Assembly: GCF_023630175.1 (NCBI RefSeq)
Contig: NZ_JALLIN010000016.1
Span: 1 to 64,000 of the forward strand
Source: Streptomyces cellostaticus
Lineage (GTDB): Bacteria > Actinomycetota > Actinomycetes > Streptomycetales > Streptomycetaceae
DNA: 64,000 nt
Reading direction: 5' to 3'
Positions within the stretch are counted from its first letter, which is position 1, and each line of letters starts with the position of its first letter. The position numbers were made by a program, and so were the translations under genes. The notes under the pieces are model-generated. The model saw nothing but the letters and a program-made list of their open reading frames with translations. It was not told the DNA's origin and did not search any database. Positions 9,544 through 18,571 of the stretch are shown here, one piece after another.

Positions 9544-11442
9544 TTACCTATGCTTGATGCGGGCGGCGGTCACCTCGGTGAGCACCTGCTGGAGGATGCC
9601 GCTGCCGGGCGGAACGAGGGCGGGCTCGAACGTCCAGGCGTGACCGACCCAGGGGTCGGCGAGGTGGTCGCCGGGGACAGGGGTGAGTCGCATCAGCGAA
9701 CGCCACAGCGGGTCGAGCAACGGGCCGTAGGCGGCCGCGTCCGCGCGGTCCGCGACCATCAGCAGGTGGACGCCGACGGCCGGGCCCTCGTCGACGAGAT
9801 AGCGCAGCTGGTTCACCGCCCGGTCGTCGAAGCCGTGCGGGAAGTCGTTGACGAGCAGCAACTGCTGGGCGGCGTCGAAGCCGGGCGGCAGTGAGTCGGT
9901 CGCCCCGCCGCGGAGTGCCATCCGCACGAGGTCGACCCGCCGGGTGAGCCGTCCCAGGACGGCGGCCACGCCCGCCGCTCCGGCCGCGGGCGGCCCGGTG
10001 ACGGCCCCCGTCCGGGTCAGCGGCAGGAGTGCCTGGGCGCCCGTACCGGCCGGGTCCAGGACCTGGACGTCGAACTCCCCCACCGGATGGACGGCGAGCA
10101 ACCGGACGGCGAGCGCCACCGCGACGTCCATGGCGAGCCGGCGGGTCCCCGCGGAGTCCGGCGAGGCGTCGTCCGGTCCGGGCGCGGAGCCGCTGTCGAT
10201 CCACAGGCCGCGTTCAAGCGGCAGCCTGGCCAGCAGCGGTATACGCAGCGGAGCGCTCTCCGGCAGGTGGAGGTCGCCGAGCCGCAGGGCCATCGGCGGT
10301 TCGGCCGGCACCCGGTAGCCGTGCCAGACGGGGTTGTCCCAGCGGGCGCAGGCCGCGGGGAGCGCGGGCTCGACCACCTCGGACTCGGCGGTGAGCTGCG
10401 CGACGTCACGGTCGAGCGCGGCCCGGGCCTGTTCGATGAGTCGGGCGTGCCGGGCGCGCGCCGCCTCCCGCGCGGCGTCGCCCGCCGCGCCGAGCCGGAC
10501 GCGCGGGTCGGCGAGGGCCTGGTCGGTCTCCTTCTCCAGGCGGGAGCCGGCGAAGTCGACGGCGCTGCGGTACGCGGCCGTGGTGCGGGCCAGGTCCTCG
10601 AACATCCCCCAGACCTGGTTGTACAGCCGTTCGTCCATCGACCAGCCCACCGCGTCGCCCGCGACCGGTCTCGGCGGCTGCCCGCCGGAGGCCGCGGGAG
10701 GCGCGGCGGGCGGCTGTGCGGGCGATGGGCAGGTGCCGGAGCGGCGGCCGGGGTGGGTGTAGTCGATCGGGCCGTCCGCCGCCCGCCGTCCGGCCGGGTC
10801 GGCCTCCCGCGGAGCCGCGGCCGGTCCGGTCTGCGCGGAACCGGAGGCGGGCGACGGGTCCGGGGGCCGCGGTGCCGGTACGGCCCGGGCCAGACTCCGG
10901 GCCACCGCCTCCCGGACGTCCGAGGCGAGTTCGGCGGCCGAGGCCAGACCCTGGTCGGCGAGCAGGGCGGCGAGGCCACCGGCGTAGCCCTGGCCCACCG
11001 CGCGCACCTTCCAGGCGCCCTGCCGCCGGTACAGCTCCAGAGCGACCACGGCCGACTCCGCGTCCAGGCCGGTCAGGACGAAGCGGGCGATCTCGGTGCC
11101 GCCGGGAGCGGTGACCGCCGCCCTCGGGGCGGCCAGCGAGCCGAACCGGAGCGGGCCTCCCGGGCGCTCCGGCAGGGCCAGCAGCACGGTCACGCGGTGC
11201 ACCGCCTCCGGCAGCGCGGCCAGGTCGACGGCAAGGCGGTGTTCCGCGGCGGCCTGCGGCGACACCTCGATCCCGGGCAGCGTGGGGGCGCCGGGATGAG
11301 CCACCCACTCGGCGCCGCGCACGGTGCCGCGCTCGTCGCCGAGCGTGGCACCGGCCAGGACCGGCGATCCGGCCGAGATCCGGATCTCCAGCCGTGCCTG
11401 GGGCAGTGGGTGGTTCTGTCCCCGCACCAGCTCGGCCGCCAT
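9544..11442 (-). CDS. Large TerD-family protein with C-terminal extension
   Basis: 632 aa. Residues about 1-190 form a TerD-like domain: MAAELVRGQNHPLP, then AEWVAHPGAPTLPGIEVSP and a FVLTGLDAESAVVALELYRR segment resembling the C-terminal half of TerD. A Pro/Ala/Gly-rich linker of about 90 residues follows, then a roughly 330-residue region I do not recognise firmly. That region contains LLLVNDFPHGFDDRAVNQLRY-like and HLLMVADRADAAAYG segments, reminiscent of a degenerate FtsK/SpoIIIE-type ATPase tail with no Walker A. TerD proteins bind Ca2+ and accompany TerC in stress and metal-resistance loci. ATG at 11442; longer in-frame starts to 11556 give only low-complexity sequence. It lies 52 bp downstream of the smaller terD gene, likely co-transcribed. 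Confidence 0.82.
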   Translation of the reverse strand: MAAELVRGQNHPLPQARLEIRISAGSPVLAGATLGDERGTVRGAEWVAHPGAPTLPGIEVSPQAAAEHRLAVDLAALPEAVHRVTVLLALPERPGGPLRFGSLAAPRAAVTAPGGTEIARFVLTGLDAESAVVALELYRRQGAWKVRAVGQGYAGGLAALLADQGLASAAELASDVREAVARSLARAVPAPRPPDPSPASGSAQTGPAAAPREADPAGRRAADGPIDYTHPGRRSGTCPSPAQPPAAPPAASGGQPPRPVAGDAVGWSMDERLYNQVWGMFEDLARTTAAYRSAVDFAGSRLEKETDQALADPRVRLGAAGDAAREAARARHARLIEQARAALDRDVAQLTAESEVVEPALPAACARWDNPVWHGYRVPAEPPMALRLGDLHLPESAPLRIPLLARLPLERGLWIDSGSAPGPDDASPDSAGTRRLAMDVAVALAVRLLAVHPVGEFDVQVLDPAGTGAQALLPLTRTGAVTGPPAAGAAGVAAVLGRLTRRVDLVRMALRGGATDSLPPGFDAAQQLLLVNDFPHGFDDRAVNQLRYLVDEGPAVGVHLLMVADRADAAAYGPLLDPLWRSLMRLTPVPGDHLADPWVGHAWTFEPALVPPGSGILQQVLTEVTAARIKHR

Positions 11443-11494
11443 CGCCGTCGCCCCTCTGAGTCGTGTGCCGCGCGCGCCGGGTCCGGCGGCGGTC

Positions 11495-12073
11495 CTACAG
11501 GTGCGGCTGGATCGCCGGCATGAGGTCCTGGAAGGTACGTCCCTTGGCCGGCTCACCGAGGGCGGTCATCGTCCAGCCCGAGCCGGACCGGTGCACCTTC
11601 GCCATGATCTGCGCGGTGTACTGGCCGCCGCCCGCCAGCGTGTAGCGGGCGAGTTCCTGGCCCGTGGTCTCGTCGACGAGGCGGCAGAACGCGTTCTGCA
11701 CCTCCTGGAAGGTCTGGCCCGTGAAGGAGTTCACGGTGAAGACGATCTGGTCGACGTGGACCGGTACGCGCTGCAGGTCGACGAGGATCGCCTCGTCGTC
11801 GCCGCCCTGGCCCGCACCGCCGACGAGGTTGTCACCGGTGTGGCGCACGGAGCCGTCGTCGCTCACCAGGTGCCGGAAGAAGACGACGTCGACCGGCTGC
11901 CTGTCGGCGAACAGCACCGCGGAGGCGTCGAGGTCGATCTCCCGCGTGCGCGAGCCGAAGAGGCCGCGGCGCGGCGCCGCCTGCCAGCCGAGACCCATAC
12001 GGACCGCGCTCAGGCTGGCCCCGTCCTGCTTCTCCAGGCTGATGGCCTGACCCTTGGACAAGTTGACGGTCAC
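11495..12073 (-). CDS. terD: TerD family protein (calcium-binding stress protein)
   Basis: 192 aa, full-length single TerD domain starting TVNLSKGQAISLEKQDG. The Ca2+-coordinating acidic segment RTREIDLDASAVLFAD and the GAGQGGDDEAILVDLQRVP motif of the family are both present. TerD proteins are cytoplasmic or membrane-peripheral Ca2+-binding proteins of tellurite and general stress resistance; several copies per genome are normal in Streptomyces. GTG at 12073 with GAGGGGAA upstream; the slightly longer ATG at 12112 is unlikely because the family begins at TVNL. It starts a minus-strand series followed by the large TerD protein, terC and chaA. Confidence 0.93.
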   Translation of the reverse strand: MTVNLSKGQAISLEKQDGASLSAVRMGLGWQAAPRRGLFGSRTREIDLDASAVLFADRQPVDVVFFRHLVSDDGSVRHTGDNLVGGAGQGGDDEAILVDLQRVPVHVDQIVFTVNSFTGQTFQEVQNAFCRLVDETTGQELARYTLAGGGQYTAQIMAKVHRSGSGWTMTALGEPAKGRTFQDLMPAIQPHL

Positions 12074-12179
12074 GGCTGATTCCCCTCTCGGTGTTCCCCG
12101 GTTGCCGCGCACCGCGCGGTTGCCAGAACCCTACGCAGGGGCCCTGACGGGGCCGAACCCCGGCTCGCGCTTTGTGTCG

Positions 12180-12191
12180 GTGTTGCAACAC
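12180..12191. promoter_or_regulatory. 12-bp perfect palindrome upstream of terD (possible operator)
   Basis: GTGTTGCAACAC, a perfect dyad about 107 bp upstream of the terD start in the gap between uvrB and terD. It could bind a dimeric repressor or be chance. No regulator can be assigned. Confidence 0.3.
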
Positions 12192-12252
12192 TTGGCGCAT
12201 ATACCGAGGTCCGGCACCGCCGGAGGGCCAGGAGGCGGTCGCCGACGGGTCC

Positions 12253-14409
12253 TCAGGCGAGGCCCGCCTCCCGCATCTGCCGCAGTTCCTTCTTCATCTC
12301 GGACACCTCGTCGCGCAGCCGGGCGGCGATCTCGAACTGGAGCTCGGCAGCCGCTGCCCGCATGCGCTCCGTCATCTCCTCGATCTGCTCGGCGAGTTCG
12401 GCCGCCGGGCGGTCCGTGGGCACCGGGGCCGCCGCCTTGCCCTTGGCGGACTTCGCGGCCTTGCCGGCCTTCGCGCCCCTGGCCGCCTGGTCGCCGAGTG
12501 CGGGGACGGGTGCCTTGGCGCCCTTGCCGTCCTTCAGCTTGCGGTAGCCGGAACCGAGGAGCTGTTCGGTGTCGATCTCCTCGCGGGCGATCTGCGCGAC
12601 GATGTCGTTGATCTTCTTGCGCAGCGGCTGCGGGTCGATGCCGTTGGCCTTGTTGTACGCGACCTGCTTCTCCCGGCGCCGGTTGGTCTCGTCGATGGCC
12701 TTCTCCATCGCCGGGGTGATCTTGTCCGCGTACATGTGGACCTGGCCCGAGACGTTGCGCGCCGCGCGCCCGATGGTCTGGATCAGCGAGGTGCCGGAGC
12801 GCAGGAAGCCCTCCTTGTCGGCGTCGAGGATGGCCACGAGGGACACCTCGGGCAGGTCCAGGCCCTCGCGCAGCAGGTTGATGCCGACCAGGACGTCGAA
12901 CTCGCCGGAGCGCAGTTCGCGCAGCAGCTCCACGCGGCGCAGGGTGTCGACGTCGCTGTGCAGGTAGCGCACCTGGATGCCGAGTTCCAGGAAGTAGTCG
13001 GTGAGATCCTCGGCCATCTTCTTGGTGAGCGTGGTGACCAGGACGCGCTCGTCCTTCTCGGTGCGCTTGCGGATCTCGTGCACCAGGTCGTCGATCTGCC
13101 CCTCGGTGGGCTTGACCACGACCTCCGGGTCGACCAGCCCCGTCGGCCGGATGATCTGCTCCACGACCCCGTCCCCGCGGGACAGCTCGTAGGGGCCCGG
13201 GGTCGCCGACAGATAGACGGTCTGCCCGATGCGCTCCTGGAACTCCTCCCATTTCAGGGGCCGGTTGTCCAGTGCGGAGGGCAGCCGGAACCCGTGGTCG
13301 ACCAGGGTGCGCTTGCGGGAGGCGTCGCCCTCGTACATGGCGCCGATCTGGGGGACCGTGACGTGCGACTCGTCGATGACGAGCAGGAAGTCGTCCGGGA
13401 AGTAGTCGAGCAGGGTGTTGGGCGGCGAGCCGGGCAGGCGGCCGTCGAAGTGCATCGAGTAGTTCTCCACGCCGGAGCAGGTGCCGATCTGACGGAGCAT
13501 CTCGATGTCGTACGTGGTGCGCATGCGCAGGCGCTGCGCCTCCAGGAGCTTGCCCTGCTTCTCCAGCTCGGCCAGGCGCTCCCCCAGCTCCTTCTCGATG
13601 TCGTTGACGGCCCGCTCCATACGCTCGGGTCCGGCCACGTAGTGGGAGGCGGGGAAGACGTAGAGCTGCTGGTCGTCGCTGATGATCTCGCCGGTGAGCG
13701 GGTGGAGCGTGGACAGCGCCTCGATCTCGTCACCGAACATCTCGATGCGGACGGCCAGCTCCTCGTAGACCGGGAAGATCTCGATGGTGTCGCCGCGGAC
13801 CCGGAAGGTGCCCCGGGCGAAGGCCATGTCGTTGCGGGTGTACTGGATGTCGACGAAGCGGCGCAGCAGGTCGTCGCGGTCGATCTCGTCGCCGACCCGG
13901 AGGGGGACCATCCGGTCCACGTACTCCTGCGGGGTGCCCAGGCCGTAGATGCAGGACACCGAGGCGACCACGACGACGTCGCGGCGGGTGAGCAGCGAGT
14001 TCGTCGCCGAGTGGCGCAGCCGCTCCACCTCCTCGTTGATCGAGGAGTCCTTCTCGATGTAGGTGTCCGACTGCGGGACGTAGGCCTCGGGCTGGTAGTA
14101 GTCGTAGTACGAGACGAAGTACTCGACCGCGTTGTTGGGCAGGAGCTCGCGGAACTCGTTGGCCAGCTGCGCGGCCAGCGTCTTGTTCGGCGCCATCACG
14201 AGAGTGGGACGCTGGAGCCTCTCGATCATCCACGCGGTGGTGGCGGACTTGCCGGTGCCGGTCGCGCCGAGCAGGACGACGTCCTTCTCACCGGCCTCGA
14301 CGCGCTTGGCCAGGTCGGCGATGGCCGTCGGCTGGTCACCGCTGGGCTGGTAGGGGCTGACGACCTCGATGGGCGCCACCGTGCGTTCGATGTGGGAAAC
14401 GGGCCGCAT
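12253..14409 (-). CDS. uvrB: UvrABC excinuclease subunit B
   Basis: 718 aa helicase-like damage-verification subunit of nucleotide excision repair. It starts [20 protein letters not shown]. Walker A is [13 protein letters not shown], the beta-hairpin region includes [16 protein letters not shown], and DEXH-box motif II reads [11 protein letters not shown]. Later helicase motifs include IGRAARN, and the C-terminal UVR motif that contacts UvrC lies within the last 60 residues ([20 protein letters not shown]). A Lys/Ala/Pro-rich linker of about 40 residues precedes the UVR motif, as in other streptomycetes. The ATG at 14409 was preferred over 14439 because the conserved protein starts there. An MHYT gene lies 49 bp upstream on the same strand. 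Confidence 0.97.
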   Translation of the reverse strand: MRPVSHIERTVAPIEVVSPYQPSGDQPTAIADLAKRVEAGEKDVVLLGATGTGKSATTAWMIERLQRPTLVMAPNKTLAAQLANEFRELLPNNAVEYFVSYYDYYQPEAYVPQSDTYIEKDSSINEEVERLRHSATNSLLTRRDVVVVASVSCIYGLGTPQEYVDRMVPLRVGDEIDRDDLLRRFVDIQYTRNDMAFARGTFRVRGDTIEIFPVYEELAVRIEMFGDEIEALSTLHPLTGEIISDDQQLYVFPASHYVAGPERMERAVNDIEKELGERLAELEKQGKLLEAQRLRMRTTYDIEMLRQIGTCSGVENYSMHFDGRLPGSPPNTLLDYFPDDFLLVIDESHVTVPQIGAMYEGDASRKRTLVDHGFRLPSALDNRPLKWEEFQERIGQTVYLSATPGPYELSRGDGVVEQIIRPTGLVDPEVVVKPTEGQIDDLVHEIRKRTEKDERVLVTTLTKKMAEDLTDYFLELGIQVRYLHSDVDTLRRVELLRELRSGEFDVLVGINLLREGLDLPEVSLVAILDADKEGFLRSGTSLIQTIGRAARNVSGQVHMYADKITPAMEKAIDETNRRREKQVAYNKANGIDPQPLRKKINDIVAQIAREEIDTEQLLGSGYRKLKDGKGAKAPVPALGDQAARGAKAGKAAKSAKGKAAAPVPTDRPAAELAEQIEEMTERMRAAAAELQFEIAARLRDEVSEMKKELRQMREAGLA

Positions 14410-14458
14410 GCCATCAACCGTACGACCCCCCACTGACAACGGGTCCCGGTCAGCGGCT

Positions 14459-15328
14459 CTACGGGGTCCGGGAGGCGTGCTGCCGCGGTCGGTCGGCCGG
14501 GCGGCGGACCGGGGAGCGCTGTGTGCGGCGGGCCAGGTGGGAGGCGACGGCCGCGGCCGGGACGCCCGGTTTGTCCTCCACCGGGGCCGGGGCGGGCCGG
14601 CCCATGACCATCAACGGGTCGAACATCATCACGGCACCGGCCAGCAGCAGGAAGGCGAGCGGCCCGATCAGCATCGGCACCAGCACGGAGGCCGTCGGCC
14701 CGCCGCCGGCGGAAGCGGAGGCACTGTGCAGGTGGACGTCCAGGGCGGCCATTCCGGTGTAGTGCATGCCGGTGACTGCGAGCCCCATCACGAGGCTCGC
14801 GCCGACGCTCCACAGCAGGCCCCGGACGCGTCCGGCCGCCCACAGGGCGGCGGTGGCGGCCACGACCGCGATGACGACGGAGGCCGCCACGGTGGCCGTG
14901 TCGTAGCTGAACCGTCCGTCGAAGCGCATGCCCGCCATGCCGAGGTAGTGCATCGAGGCGACGCCCAGACCGGTGATCGTGCCACCGGTGAACAGGGCGG
15001 TGCCGTCGGCCCCCCGGTAGCCGACGATGAACAGCCCCACGCCGACCATCACGATGGCCAGGCCGAGGCTCGCGTAGGTGATGGGCTGGTCGTATTGGAT
15101 GGGCGCCCCCTCGATGCGGAAGCCCGTCATCGCGACGAAGTGCATGGTCCAGATGCCGGATCCGATCGCGGCCGAGCCGAGGGCCAGCCAGGCGGGCCGT
15201 CGCGACCGTGTGACCTGCAGGGCGCGGGTGGTGCAGCGCAGCCCGAGAGAGCCGCCGAGGCAGGCCATGGCATAGGCCACCAGCGGGGTGACCACCCCGT
15301 AGCTGAATTCGTCGACCGTGCCCTGCAT
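14459..15328 (-). CDS. MHYT-domain integral membrane sensor protein
   Basis: 289 aa, seven predicted transmembrane helices. Three MHYT-type motifs appear in order: [18 protein letters not shown] and MHYTGMAAL. Their Met/His residues are proposed in the literature to bind copper and sense a diatomic gas. Unlike many relatives there is no attached GGDEF/EAL or kinase domain; the protein ends in a short Pro/Arg-rich cytoplasmic tail. I took the ATG at 15328 ([11 protein letters not shown]), where the domain begins; the 240 bases of open frame upstream look non-coding. It is immediately upstream of uvrB in the same orientation. Confidence 0.87.
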   Translation of the reverse strand: MQGTVDEFSYGVVTPLVAYAMACLGGSLGLRCTTRALQVTRSRRPAWLALGSAAIGSGIWTMHFVAMTGFRIEGAPIQYDQPITYASLGLAIVMVGVGLFIVGYRGADGTALFTGGTITGLGVASMHYLGMAGMRFDGRFSYDTATVAASVVIAVVAATAALWAAGRVRGLLWSVGASLVMGLAVTGMHYTGMAALDVHLHSASASAGGGPTASVLVPMLIGPLAFLLLAGAVMMFDPLMVMGRPAPAPVEDKPGVPAAAVASHLARRTQRSPVRRPADRPRQHASRTP

Positions 15329-15609
15329 GCGCGGCAGCCCTTCCGCCCTGTTGCGTCCCGGAATATCCGAACTGCGCCCCCGTCCCAGAACCGCACGGGC
15401 GGTCAGGGTTGACGCAGAGAGTATGACCCGCACCGGAATGGTCGAACGATTTTCCGGCAAAGAAACACGCCCTTGCCCCGGATGTGCGGCCCCGGTGAGC
15501 GGAGTTGACCGCATGCGTTCACGGCGTGGCCGTTCCGCGCCCGAGTGCCGTTGACTCTCTGCTGCCACTCTGATGCTGTCGGTATTCGCGGGACGAGAGG
15601 AGTCGGTTC

Positions 15610-16515
15610 ATGCACGCGCGCGCGATCGCCGCCACTGCCACCGCGATCCTGGGGGCGGCGGTGCTGCCGACCCCTACGTCCGACGCCCGGGCGGGCGAGG
15701 TCCGCGGGACCGTGGGCGACGCCCGGGCGGATCGGGTCCACGGGCCCGTGGTGGTCGCCCACCGCGGCGCCTCGGCCTACGCGCCCGAGAACACCCTGGC
15801 GTCCATCGACAAGGCGGCGGGGCTCGGGTTCTCCTGGGTGGAGAACGACGTCCAGCGCACCAAGGACGGCGAACTGGTGGTGATCCACGACGACAGTCTG
15901 CGGCGCACCACGAACGTGGCGGACGTCTTCCCCGGCCGGGCGCCCTGGAAGGTGAAGGACTTCACCGCCGCGGAGATCGCCCGGCTGGACGCGGGCCGCT
16001 GGTTCTCGCCCGCGTACGCGGGCACGCGCGTGCCGACCCTGAAGCAGTACGTGCGACGGGTGGAGCACAATCACGAGAAGCTGCTCCTGGAGATCAAGAA
16101 CCCCGAGCTGTACCCGGGCATTGAACGGCAGACCATGACGCTGCTCGGCAACGAGGGCTGGCTGGACCGGGCGCACCTCGGCCGGCTCGTGGTGCAGAGC
16201 TTCAGCGCGGACAGCGTGCGCGCCGTGCACGCGCTGAAGCCGGCGCTCACCACCGCCTATCTCGGCAGGCCGTCCCTCGCCGAGCTTCAGCGGTACGCGC
16301 GCTTCACCGACCTGATCAATCCCTCGTACGGGTCGATCTCCCGGAGCTACGTGGCCGCCCTGCGCGCCTTCCGCGGGCCGCACGGCCGGCCGCTCGGGGT
16401 GTGCGCCTGGACGGTGGACGACGCCGCCACCGCCCGGAAGGTCGCGCGCTACGGCGTCGTCGGCATCATCACCAACAGGCCGGACGTGGTCCGGGCGGCC
16501 CTGAGCACGGGCTGA
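15610..16515 (+). CDS. Secreted glycerophosphodiester phosphodiesterase
   Basis: 301 aa. An N-terminal signal peptide (about residues 1-28, Ala-rich core, cleavage near TSDARA) indicates export. The GDPD domain shows the catalytic HRGASAYAPENT (H51), E78 and D80 in WVENDVQ, and general base/acid H93 in VIHDDS. The C-terminal half has the CAWTVDD motif of the GlpQ/UgpQ TIM barrel. It hydrolyses glycerophosphodiesters to glycerol-3-phosphate and an alcohol, plausibly for phosphate or carbon scavenging from lipids or teichoic acids. AGGAG lies 9 nt before the ATG. Confidence 0.93.
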   Translation: MHARAIAATATAILGAAVLPTPTSDARAGEVRGTVGDARADRVHGPVVVAHRGASAYAPENTLASIDKAAGLGFSWVENDVQRTKDGELVVIHDDSLRRTTNVADVFPGRAPWKVKDFTAAEIARLDAGRWFSPAYAGTRVPTLKQYVRRVEHNHEKLLLEIKNPELYPGIERQTMTLLGNEGWLDRAHLGRLVVQSFSADSVRAVHALKPALTTAYLGRPSLAELQRYARFTDLINPSYGSISRSYVAALRAFRGPHGRPLGVCAWTVDDAATARKVARYGVVGIITNRPDVVRAALSTG

Positions 16516-16567
16516 CCGGGGCCCGGCGAGCGGGGGCGTTGTCGGTGCCGGGTCGTACCGTGGCCGC

Positions 16568-17122
16568 ATGGACAGTCATGGGCAGGACGGGCAGCGGGTC
16601 GTGTGGGCCGTCGTGGACACCGGCATCGGTCCACTGATGCTGGCGGCGACCGGCAAGGGACTGGTCAACGTCGTCTTCCATGCCACGGATCGGGTGCGTG
16701 AACGGGCTCTGGAACGGCTGGCCGCCCGGCTGGGCGCCGAACCCGTCGAGGATCCGAGGTCGCAGCTTGCGGCGGAGGCGATACGGCAGCTCGAGGCGTA
16801 TTTCGCCGGCACTCGGCACGATTTCGACCTGCCCCTGGACTGGTCGCTGATCTCCGGCTTCAACCGGCAGGTGCTGCGCGAACTGGCTTCCTCCGTGCCG
16901 TACGGCACGGTGGTCGGCTACGGGGATCTGGCGGGGCGGGTCGGGCAGCCCGGCGGGGCGCAGGCGGTGGGCGCGGCGATGGGCGCCAACCCGCTGCCGG
17001 TCGTCGTGCCGTGCCACCGGGTGGTGGAGAGCGACGGGGGCATCGGCGGCTTCGGGGGTGGGCTGGAGACCAAGCGGAAGCTGCTCGCGCTGGAGGGCGT
17101 GCTGCCCGAGCCGCTGTTCTGA
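16568..17122 (+). CDS. ogt: Methylated-DNA-[protein]-cysteine S-methyltransferase
   Basis: 184 aa suicidal repair protein that transfers alkyl groups from O6-alkylguanine to its own cysteine. The active-site motif VVPCHRV places the acceptor at C149. The helix-turn-helix region FNRQVLRELASSVPYGTVVGYGDLA that holds the arginine finger precedes it, and GGFGGGLETKRKLLALEG completes the domain. The N-terminal extension of the Ogt/AGT type is complete. The ATG at 16568 has no clear SD; a TACCGT box lies 6 nt upstream, so a leaderless mRNA is possible. It ends 11 bp from the convergent VOC gene. Confidence 0.95.
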   Translation: MDSHGQDGQRVVWAVVDTGIGPLMLAATGKGLVNVVFHATDRVRERALERLAARLGAEPVEDPRSQLAAEAIRQLEAYFAGTRHDFDLPLDWSLISGFNRQVLRELASSVPYGTVVGYGDLAGRVGQPGGAQAVGAAMGANPLPVVVPCHRVVESDGGIGGFGGGLETKRKLLALEGVLPEPLF

Positions 17123-17133
17123 CCGGGCCAGGG

Positions 17134-17562
17134 CTAGTCGTAGTGCCGGACCTCGACGACATTGCCGTCGGGGTCCTGGAAGTAGAAGCTGCGCGTGGCC
17201 TCACCCCGGGCGCCGAAGGAACCGTACCCGACGTCGGTCAGGGGGACGGCCCGCTGGTCCAGACGGGCGCGCAGGGCGTCGAATCCGGCGGACGGCAGGG
17301 ACAGGCAGACGTGGTTGACGGGGTGGCCGGCGCTGTCCGCCGCGCCGGGGAGCATGTTCATGCGTGCCGCGAGGGACCGCGGCGCGAGGTCGAGGATCGT
17401 CTCCTCGTTGACGCGTACGGAGGGGAAGGACACCTTTCCGTCGGTGTACTCGGCGAGCCTCAGGGGCTCGAGGCCGACGGCGTTCTCGTAGAAGGCGGCG
17501 GCCGCTACGGGGTCGGCGACCCACAGGACGACATGGTCGAGACGGGCGGTGTGGTCGGTCAT
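17134..17562 (-). CDS. VOC (glyoxalase/bleomycin-resistance superfamily) protein
   Basis: 142 aa, a single vicinal-oxygen-chelate module of two beta-alpha-beta-beta-beta units. LDHVVLWVADPVAAAAFYE supplies the first His ligand, HVCLSLP the second, and FYFQDPDGNVVEVRHYD the C-terminal Glu ligand. The family includes glyoxalase I, ring-cleaving dioxygenases and antibiotic-binding proteins; nothing in the sequence identifies the substrate. The ATG at 17562 fits the fold start; the frame stays open upstream only because it shadows psuG. Divergent from psuG. Confidence 0.88.
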   Translation of the reverse strand: MTDHTARLDHVVLWVADPVAAAAFYENAVGLEPLRLAEYTDGKVSFPSVRVNEETILDLAPRSLAARMNMLPGAADSAGHPVNHVCLSLPSAGFDALRARLDQRAVPLTDVGYGSFGARGEATRSFYFQDPDGNVVEVRHYD

Positions 17563-17662
17563 GCGGCCCAGGCTGGTGGTGTCCCCCACAGGCCGCAAGC
17601 GTTTATCCGGGTCCGGCGCCCGCCAGGGATGAGGAGGGGACCGACGGACAGGAGGCGGGCAC

Positions 17663-18571
17663 GTGGTGCTGGTGGTGTCGGAAGAGGTCCGGGACGCGCT
17701 CGACGCCCGGCGGCCGGTGGTGGCGCTGGAGTCCACGATCATCGCGCACGGGCTGCCGCGTCCGCGCAATCTGGCGGTGGCGCTGGAACTGGAGGACACG
17801 GTGCGGCGGGAGGGCGCTGTTCCCGCTACCGTCGCCGTGCTGGACGGCCGGCCTCGTGTCGGCCTGGACAAGGGGCAGTTGGAGCGGGTCGCGAACGAGG
17901 ACGGCATCCGCAAGCTGGGCCATCGCGACCTGGCCCTCGCCGTGGCCGCGGGCGCGGGCGGGGCGACCACGGTGTCGGCGACGGCGCAGCTCGCTGCGCT
18001 GGCGGGCGTGCGGGTGTTCGCCACGGGCGGGCTCGGCGGTGTGCACCGGCAGTGGACGGTGACCCAGGACGAGTCGGCCGACCTGGGTCTGCTGGCGAGG
18101 ACCCGGATCACGGTGGTGTGCGCGGGGGTGAAGTCGATCCTGGACGTGCCGGCGACCCTGCAGCGGCTGGAGACGCTGGGCGTGGCCGTCGCCGGGTACC
18201 GCACCGACCGGTTCCCCGGCTTCTACCTGTCCGACTCCGGGCATCCGGTCGACTGGACCCTGGATGACCCCGAGGAGGTCGCGGGGGTCATGCGAGCGCA
18301 GGACGCGCTCGACACACCGGATTCCGCACTGATCGTCGCGAATCCCGTCCCGCGGGACGAGCAGCTCGATCCCGAACTGCACGCGCGCGTGCTCGCCGAA
18401 GCGCTGCGCGCCTGCGAGGAGGACGGGGTCACCGGGCAGGGGGTGACGCCCTTCCTCCTGGACTACCTGGTCCGGCACACGGACGGGGCCTCGCTGAACG
18501 CCAACCTGGCGGCGGTGCGCGGCAACGTGCGGCTGGCGGCACGGATCGCCACGGCGTGGGCCAGGGGGTGA
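17663..18571 (+). CDS. psuG: Pseudouridine-5'-phosphate glycosidase
   Basis: 302 aa. Cleaves the C-C glycosidic bond of pseudouridine 5'-phosphate to uracil and ribose 5-phosphate. The family signature VVALESTIIAHGLPRPRN is at the N-terminus (E23 matches the catalytic Glu). FATGGLGGVHR and VCAGVKSILD supply the metal-site and Schiff-base lysine regions, and NPVPR lies near the end. GTG at 17663 with GGAGG 7 nt before it. It overlaps the downstream pfkB kinase, giving the glycosidase plus kinase pair needed for pseudouridine salvage. Confidence 0.95.
   Translation: MVLVVSEEVRDALDARRPVVALESTIIAHGLPRPRNLAVALELEDTVRREGAVPATVAVLDGRPRVGLDKGQLERVANEDGIRKLGHRDLALAVAAGAGGATTVSATAQLAALAGVRVFATGGLGGVHRQWTVTQDESADLGLLARTRITVVCAGVKSILDVPATLQRLETLGVAVAGYRTDRFPGFYLSDSGHPVDWTLDDPEEVAGVMRAQDALDTPDSALIVANPVPRDEQLDPELHARVLAEALRACEEDGVTGQGVTPFLLDYLVRHTDGASLNANLAAVRGNVRLAARIATAWARG

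Noticed and set aside
12172..14436. 754-residue plus-strand open frame
   Set aside because: Shadow of uvrB; composition (Val/Asp/Leu/Gly-rich) is typical of antisense frames here.
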